From: Streptomyces sp. WZ-12
Lineage (GTDB): Bacteria > Actinomycetota > Actinomycetes > Streptomycetales > Streptomycetaceae
DNA: 64,000 bases
NCBI RefSeq assembly: GCF_028898845.1
Contig: NZ_CP118574.1
Location: 3,782,001-3,846,000, forward strand
Direction of reading: 5' to 3'
The notes beneath the pieces are model-generated. The model ran no database searches. It was not told where the DNA came from and saw nothing but the letters and a program-made list of their open reading frames with translations. A program made the position numbers and the translations under genes. Below are positions 52,337-61,280 of this stretch, in pieces. How positions within the stretch are numbered: position 1 is the first letter of the stretch; each line of letters begins with the position of its first letter.

Positions 52337-53104
52337 ATGGCTGAGAGCGACCGGAGCGAGGGGCTGGCCGGGCGGTACTTCGACGCCGCGATCGACCTGC
52401 TGCGGCAGGTCCGCGACGCCGAGGGCGACCGGATCACGGCCGCCGGGCGGCTGATCGCGGACACCGTGGCCGCCGGCGGCCGGGTCTTCTCCTTCGGGGC
52501 CGGCCACTCCTCGCTGCCGGCCCAGGACACCGTGTACCGCGCCGGCGGGCTGGCGATCATGAACCTGCTGTCCGTCCCCGGGGTCGTCGGGGTCGACGTC
52601 CGGCCGGCGACGCTGGGCAGCGCGCTGGAGCGGGTCGACGGGCTGGCCGGCGCGGTGCTGGACACCAGCCCGCTGGAGCGCGGCGACGTGCTGGTGATCA
52701 TCTCGCTCTCCGGGCGGAACGCGCTCCCGGTGGAGATGGCGATCAACGCGCGGGCCCTGGGCATCAAGGTCATCGGCCTGACCTCGGTGGCCTACGCCGA
52801 CGCCACCAAGTCCCGGCACTCCTCCGGGACTTACCTCAAGGACCACTGCGACATCGTCCTGGACAGCCGGATCCCGGTCGGCGACGCGGAGCTGACGCTG
52901 CCCGGCATCGACGCGCCGTTCGCGCCCGCCTCGACGGTCGTCACCAGCGCGATCATGCAGGCCGTGGTGGCGACGGCGGCCGGCGCGCTGGCCGAGCGGG
53001 GGGACCAGCCCCCGCTGCTGCGCTCCGGGAACGTGGACGGCGGGCACGAGTGGAACGGCCGGGTGATGCGGGAGTACGCGGACCGGATCTTCTACCGGCA
53101 CTGA
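52337..53104 (+). CDS. SIS-domain sugar-isomerase-like protein
   Basis: A 255-residue cytoplasmic protein. The SIS fold has GGRVFSFGAGHSSLPAQDT (phosphosugar-binding Ser cluster), then VLVIISLSGRNALPVEMA and LGIKVIGLTSVAYAD. The family includes phosphosugar isomerases and binding proteins; the stand-alone type found beside dmdR1 is uncharacterised. It is divergent from dmdR1, with about 270 bases between. I saw no clear iron box in that gap. ATG 52337 is the family start. Confidence 0.87.
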   Translation: MAESDRSEGLAGRYFDAAIDLLRQVRDAEGDRITAAGRLIADTVAAGGRVFSFGAGHSSLPAQDTVYRAGGLAIMNLLSVPGVVGVDVRPATLGSALERVDGLAGAVLDTSPLERGDVLVIISLSGRNALPVEMAINARALGIKVIGLTSVAYADATKSRHSSGTYLKDHCDIVLDSRIPVGDAELTLPGIDAPFAPASTVVTSAIMQAVVATAAGALAERGDQPPLLRSGNVDGGHEWNGRVMREYADRIFYRH

Positions 53105-53148
53105 GCCTCCAACGGGCGCCCGCCCCGTCACCACCGCCCCGTCCGCCC

Positions 53149-54684
53149 TCATGCCCCGCCCGCCCCCGCGAGGTCCAGGGCGGCGGCGATGCGGGCGGCG
53201 ACCTCCTCGGCGTAGTCGGCGTCCGGGCGGTCGAAGGGGCGGCGCGCGGGGGCCCGCAGGAAGGTGGCGACCCCCAGGGTGCGGCCGCGGCTGCGGAGCA
53301 CCACACACAGCCCGTGCACCGTGCCGTCCGGCCAATTGCGGGCGGCCGCCCAGCCGTCGGCCGGGGCCGGGCCGGCGCTGGCCCGTACGGAGCCGCGCCG
53401 GCCGTACGCCTGGAGCGCCGGGTGGTTGGGCGCGTACGCCACCGGGATGCCGGTGGCCGGGACCGCCTCCGAGGGGCCGGGCTCGCCCGCCGGGGAGGCC
53501 AGCACCCGCACCAGCCGCGGGGGCCCGGCCCCTTCCGGGGCGGCGCCGTCGGGGCCGCCCCCGGTGGGCGACGGTTCCGCGTCCCACTCGGCGTCCGCTT
53601 CCACCGCCCCGTACGGGGCCGGGGTCGAGGTGTGGACGAGGTCGACCAGGGCGTGGTCGGCGAAGCCGGCCAGCGCGAAGTCGAGGTGGACCGCCGCGGC
53701 CTCGGCCGGGTCCGGGCACTCGGCGGCGGCCCGGCCCGCGCGGTGCAGTTGGTGGGCCCGGAAGCGCAGCAGGGAACCGTCCTGCTCGGCCCGTTTGGCG
53801 TCGGTGACGTCCTGGAAGAGCCAGGCGACGCCGAGCGGAACGGGCTCCTCCGCCAGCGGCGAGGAGAGCCGGACGAAGCCGCTGCGCCAGCACCGGCGCG
53901 GGAGTTCGCCCTCGCCCTCCCGCAGGGTCACCCACAGCTCGGCGACGGCCGGCGGCGGCCCCTCGGCCAGGACGTGCGTCAGGGCGCTCTCCAACTCCTC
54001 GACGCCCTGCACCAGGACGTCGCCCAACGGGCGGCCCAGCAGCGCCGTACGGCCCGTTCCGAAGGCGCGGGCGGCGTGTGCGTTGACGACCGCGGGGCGC
54101 AGGTCGGCGTCGATCAGCACCACGCCCCAGGGCGCCTCCTCGAAGAGCGCCTCGCTGAGCGCCACCGCGCGTTCCAGGTCGAGTTGGGTGTGCGACTCGC
54201 TGAAGGCGCAGTAGGCCCCGACGACCCGGCCGTCGGGGGCGCGCACCGCCGAGGACTGGGTGCGGACCAGGACGCGGTGGCCGTCCTTGGCGAGCAGGGT
54301 GAAGTCGTGCACCTGGCGGCCGGCGGCGCGCATCGTGGCGGTCAGCGCGGACCGCACGCCGTCGGCGTCCTCCGTGCGCACCGCCCAGCCCGTGAGGCCG
54401 CTGCGGCCGACCGCCTCCTCGGTGGTCCAGCCCAGGATGCGCTCGGCCTCGTGGTTCCAGTGCGTGACCGTCCCGTCGGCGGCGAAGGCCATCAGGGCGG
54501 CGTCCATGCCGTCCAGGAGGGCGGCGAGCAGCCCGGAGTCGTCGGCGTCCGGAGGTTGTTCGGGCCCGGCGCCCGGGGGTCCGGAGGTGGCCTGCCCCGG
54601 CACCCGTGGGCCGGGCGGGCCGGCGGACGCAGGCTGTTGCGGCGACGAGGCCGACGAGGCCGAAGAAGCTGACGAGGCAGTCAC
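53149..54684 (-). CDS. PAS/PAS/GAF-like sensor protein without an output domain
   Basis: A 511-residue soluble protein. A Ser/Ala/Pro-rich leader (SSASSASSASS) precedes a PAS domain (about 50-160: AFAADGTVTHWNHEAERILGW), a second PAS-like domain (about 175-290: GVVLIDADLRPAVVNAHAAR) and a GAF-like C-terminal domain (about 310-505: LAGFADHALVDLV, TLGVATFLRAP). No kinase, phosphatase, HTH or cyclase output is seen. GTG 54684 is preferred because AAGGGG lies 5-10 nt upstream; GTG 54690 would overlap the ribosome site. The upstream region is unusually structured. It probably signals through a partner. Confidence 0.83.
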   Translation of the reverse strand: MTASSASSASSASSPQQPASAGPPGPRVPGQATSGPPGAGPEQPPDADDSGLLAALLDGMDAALMAFAADGTVTHWNHEAERILGWTTEEAVGRSGLTGWAVRTEDADGVRSALTATMRAAGRQVHDFTLLAKDGHRVLVRTQSSAVRAPDGRVVGAYCAFSESHTQLDLERAVALSEALFEEAPWGVVLIDADLRPAVVNAHAARAFGTGRTALLGRPLGDVLVQGVEELESALTHVLAEGPPPAVAELWVTLREGEGELPRRCWRSGFVRLSSPLAEEPVPLGVAWLFQDVTDAKRAEQDGSLLRFRAHQLHRAGRAAAECPDPAEAAAVHLDFALAGFADHALVDLVHTSTPAPYGAVEADAEWDAEPSPTGGGPDGAAPEGAGPPRLVRVLASPAGEPGPSEAVPATGIPVAYAPNHPALQAYGRRGSVRASAGPAPADGWAAARNWPDGTVHGLCVVLRSRGRTLGVATFLRAPARRPFDRPDADYAEEVAARIAAALDLAGAGGA

Positions 54685-54711
54685 TGGCACCCCTTACGAA
54701 CGCGGCCGCAC

Positions 54712-54755
54712 GTGCTCCACGTGGGGACATTCAACTGGAACGTGACGTGGAACAC
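54712..54755. promoter_or_regulatory. Inverted repeat upstream of the PAS gene
   Basis: GTGCTCCACGT and ACGTGGAACAC pair at 10 of 11 positions with a 22-base spacer. TGGAACGTGACGTGGAAC also contains a direct TGGAAC repeat. It lies 28-71 nt upstream of the start codon on the minus strand, as an operator might. Confidence 0.4.
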
Positions 54756-54944
54756 ACCCCTTTCCCGGAAATCGCCGCCCACCGGGCCCCGCCCCCGCAA
54801 AGAACCGGCCCGGAAAACAGCCCCGGATACCGTCCCGAAAGGGACCCGGAAGCACCCCGCAAGCACCCCGAGAAAAAACCTGTTGTGCCGGGACGGGGCG
54901 GTTCCTAACGTATGGGGTACACGAGAAGGGAGGTGGTTCGGCAG

Positions 54945-54983
54945 ATGATTTCGCACCGGACGCGTGAGGTGGCTGCGGGCTAG
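54945..54983 (+). CDS. Possible 12-codon ORF with a very strong ribosome site
   Basis: ATG at 54945 follows GGGAGGTGG by 8 nt and reads 12 codons (MISHRTREVAAG) to TAG. A promoter-like TTGTGC-N17-TAACGT ends at 54911, and a GGCTGC/GCAGCC hairpin overlaps the end. The in-frame ATG 54912 would extend it to 23 codons but is too close to the -10 box. No gene follows on this strand: pdxH is convergent. This could be a small peptide gene or a regulatory RNA with an internal peptide. Confidence 0.35.
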   Translation: MISHRTREVAAG

Positions 54984-55183
54984 CAGCCCGACGCTTCACC
55001 GAAGTGCAGCGCCGGATCAGCGCATACTGCAGATGCGCTCAGCCGGCCCAATCCCAAGCAGTCACCCGACCCGCGGGCTGCCGGTTCGTCCGACCGGCCC
55101 TTCGCGCCACCGAGCGCGGAGGAGACAGCCCGCGGGTCGTCTGCGTGTGCGGCCCCGACCGGCGCCGCACCACCACTCGCCCC

Positions 55184-55852
55184 TCAGGGCGCGAGGCGCT
55201 CCACCCGCCACTGGCCGGCCTCGGGCGCGCCCTCGCGGGCGTACCGCAGCCGGTCGTGCAGGCGGTTGAGCCGCCCCTGCCAGAACTCGATCGCCTCCGG
55301 GGTGACGCGGTAACCGCCCCAGTGCGGTGGCGCCGGCACCTGCTCGCCCTCCGGGTAACGGGCCGCCAACTGCGCGTAGGAGCGCTCCAGTTCGTCGCGG
55401 GAGGCGATCGGCGCGGACTGGTCGCTGGCCCAGGCACCCAGTTGGGAGCCGTGCGGGCGGGTGCGGAAGTAGGCGGCGGTCTCGTCCCGGCCGATGCGCT
55501 CGGCGGTGCCGGTCACGATGACCTGACGGGCCAACGGGTGCCAGGGGAACAGCAGCGACAGGTGCGGGTTCGCGGCCAGGTCCCGGCCTTTGCGGCTGGT
55601 GTAGTTGGTGAAGAAGACGAAGCCGCGCTCGTCGAATGCCTTCAGCAGCACGGTCCTTGAGCTGGGCCGGCCGGCGGCGTCCGCCGTCGAGACGACCATG
55701 GCGTTCGGCTCGTGCAGACCGGCCACGGCCGCGTCCTTGAACCAGCGGGCGAACTGGTCGTAGGGGCTCGCGGCGAGCTCGGACTCGGTGATGCCCTCGG
55801 CGCGGTAGTGCGCGCGCATCGAGGACGGGTCGGGGGTGTCGGCGGAAGGCAT
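55184..55852 (-). CDS. pdxH: Pyridoxamine 5'-phosphate oxidase
   Basis: A 222-residue FMN enzyme that oxidises pyridoxamine or pyridoxine phosphate to pyridoxal 5'-phosphate. The FMN-binding part has [40 protein letters not shown] and [15 protein letters not shown]. The C-terminal signature is [17 protein letters not shown], then LHDRLRY, as in all PdxH. The start is uncertain among ATG 55852, GTG 55867 and ATG 55885; none has a clear ribosome site. It is divergent from citrate synthase. Confidence 0.95.
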   Translation of the reverse strand: MPSADTPDPSSMRAHYRAEGITESELAASPYDQFARWFKDAAVAGLHEPNAMVVSTADAAGRPSSRTVLLKAFDERGFVFFTNYTSRKGRDLAANPHLSLLFPWHPLARQVIVTGTAERIGRDETAAYFRTRPHGSQLGAWASDQSAPIASRDELERSYAQLAARYPEGEQVPAPPHWGGYRVTPEAIEFWQGRLNRLHDRLRYAREGAPEAGQWRVERLAP

Positions 55853-56239
55853 ATCGGCGGGATGCACGGCCTCATCTTGCAGCATCGGCCCGTTGACGGG
55901 CAGCCGGGTGGGCCGGAAGTCTGCCCCTCGTCGCCGGGACGTAACCCTCCCGTCAGCAAATCGCCCAGTGTGCCGGACGTCACGCTTCCCCGCTGCTGAT
56001 GAACCCGCCAAAATCATGGCCCGGCCCACTGTGGCCCTTGGACACCGGAAGTTATCGTGTCCGTCTTCAGGCCGTCGCGGCGCGCCCTGCGCGACGGCCC
56101 GTACCCGTGGACCGACCCTCCATGGGCGTAGACCGTCGCGTGGCCCCTGCCCTGGCGGGGCATCACCGGGGTGACCGGTACGGACCGCGAGCTGCCGGCG
56201 CAGCCGCGTAACCGCACCGGCGCCGAAAGAGACTCGACC

Positions 56240-56272
56240 GGACGGCAGTCGGTCACGGGCCGACTGCCGTCC
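56240..56272 (+). promoter_or_regulatory. Long hairpin just before the citrate synthase ribosome site
   Basis: GGACGGCAGTCGG and CCGACTGCCGTCC form a perfect 13-bp stem with a 7-nt loop, ending 8 nt before AGGAG. It could be an attenuator or a translation-control hairpin. A looser GGACAC/GTGTCC repeat lies at 56040-56062 in the same leader. Confidence 0.6.
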
Positions 56273-56292
56273 CCATCTTGAGGAGCCGCCTG

Positions 56293-57396
56293 ATGTCCGA
56301 CTTCGTTCCCGGGCTTGAGGGAGTCGTCGCGTTCGAGACGGAGATCGCCGAACCCGATAAGGAGGGCGGCGCACTCCGCTACCGCGGGGTGGACATCGAG
56401 GACCTCGTGGGGCACGTGTCCTTCGAGAACGTCTGGGGGCTGCTGGTCGACGGGGCGTTCACGCCGGGGCTGCCGCCCGCCGAGCCGTTCCCGATCCCGG
56501 TGCACTCCGGCGACATCCGGGTCGACGTGCAGTCCGCCCTCGCCATGCTCGCGCCCGTATGGGGCCTGAAACCGCTGCTCGACATCGACGAGCGGACCGC
56601 CCGCGACAACCTCGCCCGGGCCGCCGTGATGGCGCTGTCCTACGTCGCCCAGTCCGCCCGCGGCCAGGGCCTGCCGATGGTTCCGCAGCGGGAGATCGAC
56701 AAGGCCGAGACGGTCGTCGAGCGCTTCATGAAGCGCTGGCGCGGCGAGCCCGACCCCAAGCACGTCAAGGCCGTTGACGCGTACTGGACCTCGGCCGCCG
56801 AGCACGGCATGAACGCCTCCACGTTCACCGCCCGGGTCATCGCCTCCACGGGCGCCGATGTGGCGGCCGCCCTGTCGGGCGCGGTGGGCGCGATGTCCGG
56901 GCCGCTGCACGGCGGTGCGCCGTCCCGCGTCCTCGGCATGATCGAGGAGATCGAGCGGACCGGCGACGCGGCCGCCTACGTCCGGCAGGCGCTGGACCGG
57001 GGCGAGCGTCTGATGGGCTTCGGCCACCGCGTCTACCGCGCCGAGGACCCGCGGGCGCGGGTCCTGCGCCGCACCGCCCGCGAGCTCGGCGCACCGCGCT
57101 TCGAGGTCGCCGAGGCCCTGGAGAAGGCGGCCCTGGAGGAGCTCCACAACCGGCGCCCCGACCGGGTGTTGGCCACCAACGTGGAGTTCTGGGCCGCGAT
57201 CGTCCTGGACTTCGCTGAGGTCCCGGCCCACATGTTCACGTCCATGTTCACCTGCGCCCGCACGGCGGGGTGGAGCGCGCACGTCCTGGAACAGAAGCGG
57301 ACCGGGCGCCTGGTGCGCCCGTCTGCCCGCTATGTGGGACCGGCGGGCCGACGGCCGGAGTCCATCGCCGGCTACGACGGGATTGCCCGCCTTTAG
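56293..57396 (+). CDS. Citrate synthase 2 (type I, short form)
   Basis: A 367-residue enzyme condensing acetyl-CoA (or a related acyl-CoA) with oxaloacetate. Catalytic motifs are visible: [13 protein letters not shown] (active-site His), [15 protein letters not shown] (second His and Arg) and [12 protein letters not shown] (Asp). A short N-terminal beta part ([20 protein letters not shown]) is typical of the Gram-positive short form. AGGAG lies 7 nt before ATG 56293. A strong leader hairpin precedes it, and a large inverted repeat follows. Confidence 0.94.
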   Translation: MSDFVPGLEGVVAFETEIAEPDKEGGALRYRGVDIEDLVGHVSFENVWGLLVDGAFTPGLPPAEPFPIPVHSGDIRVDVQSALAMLAPVWGLKPLLDIDERTARDNLARAAVMALSYVAQSARGQGLPMVPQREIDKAETVVERFMKRWRGEPDPKHVKAVDAYWTSAAEHGMNASTFTARVIASTGADVAAALSGAVGAMSGPLHGGAPSRVLGMIEEIERTGDAAAYVRQALDRGERLMGFGHRVYRAEDPRARVLRRTARELGAPRFEVAEALEKAALEELHNRRPDRVLATNVEFWAAIVLDFAEVPAHMFTSMFTCARTAGWSAHVLEQKRTGRLVRPSARYVGPAGRRPESIAGYDGIARL

Positions 57397-57411
57397 GCTG
57401 TGGCCTGTTCC

Positions 57412-57590
57412 CCCACGTTGGTGGCTTTCCCGCCGTGGGCCTGCGGCCGGCTGCCGCCCACGTTGGTGGCTTTCCCGCCGTGAGCCTGCGGCCGGCTGCC
57501 GCCCACGTTGGTGGCTTTCCCGCCGTGAGCCTGCGGCCGGCTGCTGCCCACGTTGGTGGCTTTCCCGCCGTGGCGCCTGCGGCGGGCCGG
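57412..57590. repeat. 45-bp tandem repeat, three full copies and one partial
   Basis: Units begin at 57412, 57457, 57502 and 57547 with CCCACGTTGGTGGCTTTCCC and differ by only a few bases. A fifth, inverted copy lies at 58129-58170. The 45-bp length keeps both strands open, but the sequence has no start signals and seems non-coding. Confidence 0.85.
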
Positions 57591-57597
57591 TCCGCTG

Positions 57598-58170
57598 CCG
57601 ATCCGCTGCGCGGGGCGGGTCGAATTGTCTGGTCCGCTGCGCGGGGCTGTCGGCTGCGGTGACGGGCCTCCGGGGGCGGCATGCCAGACTGCTTCGCTTT
57701 ACGTCTGGCACACCACCCCCTCCGGCCCGTCCCCTCCCGTTGGGTGGGTGGATTTCTCTGGGATGGGGCTGGCCACTGTGGTCCGCTGACGGTCATCGCC
57801 CGGTTGCTTGGGCCACCTGTCCTCTTACGGTCACCACTCAACCCAACGACCCGAGTTGACCCACCGGGAGAAGACTCCACTCACCGTTTTTCACCCACCC
57901 CCAACGGGAGGGGGACGGGCCGGAGGGGTGGGTGTGCAGGACGTAAAGCGAAGCAGTCCTGCACACCCACCCCGCAGGCCCGTCACCGCACCCCAACAGC
58001 CCCGCGCAGCGGACAACAACCCCACCCCCGCCCCCGCGCAAGCGGACCAGACAACTCGACCCGCCCCGCGCAAGCGGACCGGCAGCGGACCGGCCCGCGC
58101 CGCAAGGCGCAAAACACAGCAACCCGCGCGGCGGGACAGCCAACCACGTGGGCAACAGCCGGCCGCAGGC
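57598..58170. repeat. Large imperfect inverted repeat with paired hairpins
   Basis: The left arm (about 57550-57755) reappears reverse-complemented at about 57885-58170, with about 130 bases between. Matching blocks include GTCCGCTGCGCGGGGCTGT, GGTGACGGGCCT and CTCCGGCCCGTCCC. Each arm carries a hairpin with the same 13-nt loop TGCTTCGCTTTAC (57690-57702; reversed at 57943-57955). The left stem is TGCCAGAC/GTCTGGCA; the right is an 18-bp perfect stem (57925-57942 with 57956-57973). The element fills the gap between two convergent genes. Confidence 0.85.
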
Positions 58171-58171
58171 C

Positions 58172-58795
58172 CTACGGCAGCGCCTCGGAGAGGATGCGTG
58201 CCCATTGCGCGACCACCCCGCTGCGTCGGGGCGAATCATCCGTGAGGAGGTTCGCCAGGCCCAGCCCTCGGGCCATGTCGAGGAGCCCCTGGACCGTTTC
58301 GCGGACGCCGGGGACGGACTCGTCGGCGTCCAGGAGGGCCACCGCCGTGCGGTGCGCCTCGCGGCCGACGCGGGCCTCCAACGCGGTGACGCGGTCGCGG
58401 AGTTGGGCCTCGTCGGAGGCCGCCACCCATAGGTGGAGCGCGGCGCGGAAGAGGGGGCCGGTGTAGAGGCCGACGAGTTCCTCGACGATGCGTGAGGTAC
58501 GGGCCGGCGACCCGGCCGGAGGCAATTCGTGGGCCAGTGCCGCTTTCAGCGCGCTCTGCCGCTTCTCCGCGACGTGCTCGACGGCCGCGGTGAACAGGTC
58601 CTCGCGGGTGCGGAAGTGGTGCTGGGCGGCGCCTCGTGAGACGCCCGCCCGTTCGGCGACGACCGAGACCGTGCTGCCGGTCCAGCCGCGCTCCGCGAGG
58701 CAGGCGACGGCGGCCTCCAGCAGCCTGAGCCGGGTGGCGCGGCTGCGTTCCTGCTGGGGCTCCTTGGCGCCGCGGGCGGGGGTCAGTGCGCCCAT
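58172..58795 (-). CDS. TetR-family transcriptional regulator
   Basis: A 207-residue repressor. The N-terminal HTH (about 20-65) reads RLRLLEAAVACLAERGWTGS, VSVVAERAGVSRGAAQHHF and REDLFTAAVEHVAE. The ligand domain is helical (about 80-205). The start ATG overlaps the enoyl-CoA hydratase stop by 13 nt, so it is part of the acyl-CoA operon and probably controls it in response to an acyl-CoA. Its 3' end abuts the large inverted repeat. Confidence 0.9.
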   Translation of the reverse strand: MGALTPARGAKEPQQERSRATRLRLLEAAVACLAERGWTGSTVSVVAERAGVSRGAAQHHFRTREDLFTAAVEHVAEKRQSALKAALAHELPPAGSPARTSRIVEELVGLYTGPLFRAALHLWVAASDEAQLRDRVTALEARVGREAHRTAVALLDADESVPGVRETVQGLLDMARGLGLANLLTDDSPRRSGVVAQWARILSEALP

Positions 58796-59535
58796 GCCGG
58801 GGCCCGTCGTTCCAGGAAGGCGGTCATGCCCTCGCGGGCCTCCGCGGAGCCGAAGAGCCGCGCGGACCGTTCGGCGAGCGCGTCGGTGTCGCGGTCGAAG
58901 GCGGCCAGGACCTGGGCCGTCACCAGCTTCTTGGACTCGGCCAGGCCCTGGGGGGAGCCCTTGCGCAACCCGTCCAGGAGGGGCGCCAGTTCGGCGTCGA
59001 CGTCGTCGGCGGCCAGGGTGACCAGGCCGATCCGGGCCGCCTCGGTGGGGCCGAACTTCTCGCCGGTGAGGTAGTAGCGGGCGGCGGCCCGGGCGTCCAT
59101 ACGGGGCAGCAGCGGCATCGAGATCACCGCGGGGGCGAGACCGAGCCGCGCCTCGGTGAAGGCGAAGGTGGTCTCGGGGCCGGCGACGGAGAGGTCGCAG
59201 GCGCCCAGCAGGCCGAGGCCGCCGGCGCGGGCGTGGCCGGTGACCCGGGCGACGACCGGTTTGGGGAGTTCCACCAGGGCCCGGAGCAGGCCGGCGAGCG
59301 CGAGGGGGCCGTCCTTGGGGGCGCCCGAGGTGGCCTCGGAGAGGTCCGCGCCGGCGCAGAAGGTGGTGCCGGTGTGGGTGAGCACCACGGCCCGGACGGC
59401 GTCGTCGGCGCCCGCGTCCGCGAGGGCCCGGTGCAGCTCGGTGACGAGGCGGGTGGAGAGGGCGTTGCGGTTGTGGGGGGAGTTGAGGGTGAGGGTGGTG
59501 ATTCCGCGCTCGTGGGCGCGCTCCACGTCCGTCAT
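58783..59535 (-). CDS. Enoyl-CoA hydratase/isomerase family protein
   Basis: A 250-residue crotonase-fold enzyme. The oxyanion hole is formed by CAGADLSE and the GHARAGGLGLLGACDLSVA strand, and FTEARLGLAPAVISM carries the first active-site Glu; the second Glu of classical hydratases is not obvious. It may hydrate or isomerise an unsaturated acyl-CoA. Its ATG overlaps the acyl-CoA ligase stop (ATGA), and AAGGAG lies 12 nt upstream. It lies within the acyl-CoA operon. Confidence 0.9.
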   Translation of the reverse strand: MTDVERAHERGITTLTLNSPHNRNALSTRLVTELHRALADAGADDAVRAVVLTHTGTTFCAGADLSEATSGAPKDGPLALAGLLRALVELPKPVVARVTGHARAGGLGLLGACDLSVAGPETTFAFTEARLGLAPAVISMPLLPRMDARAAARYYLTGEKFGPTEAARIGLVTLAADDVDAELAPLLDGLRKGSPQGLAESKKLVTAQVLAAFDRDTDALAERSARLFGSAEAREGMTAFLERRAPAWAH

Positions 59536-61139
59536 CGGGGCGTCGAACTCCTTTCCCTGGCGCGCAGTTCGCGCCGGAGGATCTTTCCGGTGGTGGCGCG
59601 CGGGACGCTGTCCAGGAATTCCACCCGGCGCACCTTCTTGTAGGGGGCGACCCGGCCTGCAACGTAGGCGATGACCTCGTCGGCGGTGAGGGCGGCCCCC
59701 CGTTGACGCACCACGAACGCCTTGGGCACCTCGTTGCCGTCCTCGTCGTCGACCCCGATGACGGCCGCGTCGGCGATGGCCTCGTGGGCGAGCAGCAGCG
59801 CCTCCAGGTCGGCGGGGGCGACCTGGTAGCCCTTGTATTTGATCAACTCCTTGACGCGGTCGATGACATGGAGCCAGCCGCCGGTGTCCATCCGGCCGAT
59901 GTCGCCGGTGTGCAACCAGCCGTCGGCGTCGATCATCGCGTCGGTCTCGGCGGGGCGTCCGAGGTAGCCCTTCATCACCTGCGGTCCGCGGATGAGGATC
60001 TCGCCGCTCTCACCCGGTCCGAGGTCCCGGCCGGTCTCCAGGGAGACGATGCGCGCTTCCGTACTGGGCAGGAGGGTGCCCACGGCGCCCGGTGGCGGGG
60101 CGACGGCGTCGGACGGTACGACGTGGGTGCCCGGGGAGAGTTCGGTCATCCCGTACGCCTGGAGGACGGCGGGCAGGCCCAGCCGGCGGGCGCAGGCGGC
60201 GGCGAGTGCGGCGTCCAACGGGGCGGCGGCGCACACCAGGCGCTTGAGGGAGGTCAGGTCGAACGCGTCGACCAGCGGGTGCTTGGCGAGCGCCAGGACG
60301 ATCGGGGGCGCGGCGTAGACGTCGGTGATGCGGTGTTCCTGGATGGCGGTCAGGAACTGGCGGAGGTCGAAGCGGGGCAGCACCACGACGGTGGCGCCGT
60401 GGCGGAGGGGGGCGTTCATCAGGGCGGTAAGCCCATAAATGTGGAAAAAGGGAAGGACCGCGAGGATGCGGTTCTCGGCGCCGTTGGGCATCAGCGGCGC
60501 CAGTTGGGCGAGGTTGGTGGCGATGCTCCGGTGGGTGAGCATCACGCCCTTGGGGGTGCCGGTGGTGCCGGAGGAATACGGGAGCGCGGCGAGGTCGGTG
60601 GCCGGGTCGATCCTCGGGTCCGGTTCCGGGTGGTCGCCGTCGAGCAGGTCGAGGACGGAGCGGTGGCCCTCGGCGCGGTCGCAGACGAGGATCTCGGCGA
60701 TGGTGCCGGCCCGTTGGGCGGCGCCGCGGGCGACGTCCAGCAGGGCCGCCACGGTGACGATCCACGTCGCCCCGGAGTCCTTCAACTGGCGGGCGAACTC
60801 GGCCTCGGTGGCGAGCGGGTGGACGGTGGTGACCGCGGCGCCGCAGCGGGAGGCGGCGTAGAACACCACGGGGAAGACGAGGGAGTTGGGGCTGTGCAGG
60901 GCCAGCACGTCGCCCTTGCGGAGCCCCGAGGCGGCGAGCGCGGCGGCCAGGCGGCGGCTGTGCCGGTCGAGCCGGGCGTAGTCGAGGGTGGCGCCGGTGA
61001 GGGCGTCGATGAGGGCGGGACGGGTGCCGTGGGCGGCCGCGCGCCCGAGGACGGCCTCGTGAATCGGCAACTCCACGGGGGCGACGTCGGGGTGGGCGCT
61101 GCGGAAGACGTGCGGGCGGTGGGACGTCGGCGACGCCAT
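59532..61139 (-). CDS. AMP-forming acyl-CoA ligase (4-coumarate-CoA-ligase-like)
   Basis: A 535-residue adenylating enzyme that activates a carboxylic acid to its CoA ester. Motifs: YSSGTTGTPKGVMLTH (P-loop), QAYGMTELSP, DGWLHTGDIGRMD, VIDRVKELIKYKG and the catalytic Lys in RATTGKILRREL. The sequence is closest in pattern to plant-type 4-coumarate ligases widespread in Streptomyces. Substrate could be an aryl, branched or medium-chain acid. The stop overlaps the hydratase start; the acyl-CoA dehydrogenase lies 141 nt upstream. Confidence 0.94.
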   Translation of the reverse strand: MASPTSHRPHVFRSAHPDVAPVELPIHEAVLGRAAAHGTRPALIDALTGATLDYARLDRHSRRLAAALAASGLRKGDVLALHSPNSLVFPVVFYAASRCGAAVTTVHPLATEAEFARQLKDSGATWIVTVAALLDVARGAAQRAGTIAEILVCDRAEGHRSVLDLLDGDHPEPDPRIDPATDLAALPYSSGTTGTPKGVMLTHRSIATNLAQLAPLMPNGAENRILAVLPFFHIYGLTALMNAPLRHGATVVVLPRFDLRQFLTAIQEHRITDVYAAPPIVLALAKHPLVDAFDLTSLKRLVCAAAPLDAALAAACARRLGLPAVLQAYGMTELSPGTHVVPSDAVAPPPGAVGTLLPSTEARIVSLETGRDLGPGESGEILIRGPQVMKGYLGRPAETDAMIDADGWLHTGDIGRMDTGGWLHVIDRVKELIKYKGYQVAPADLEALLLAHEAIADAAVIGVDDEDGNEVPKAFVVRQRGAALTADEVIAYVAGRVAPYKKVRRVEFLDSVPRATTGKILRRELRARERSSTPR

Positions 61140-61280
61140 GGGGTCCTTTCCCTGGGGCGGCGATGGGTGCGGCGGGGGCCGCGGGGACCTTCCTTCCCGT
61201 GTGCCGGGCGGTGGTACGCCGGCCCCGTTGGTGCCGGGGGCCGGCGCACCGCCCTGCTCGGCGAGCGGAGAACCGCGGCC

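Noticed and set aside
57270..57662. Repeat-containing ORF across the 45-bp units
   Set aside because: The frame is open only because the repeat unit is a multiple of three. It starts inside citrate synthase and has no ribosome site.
57412..58170. CRISPR array
   Set aside because: The repeats are directly joined without unique spacers, and no cas genes are nearby.
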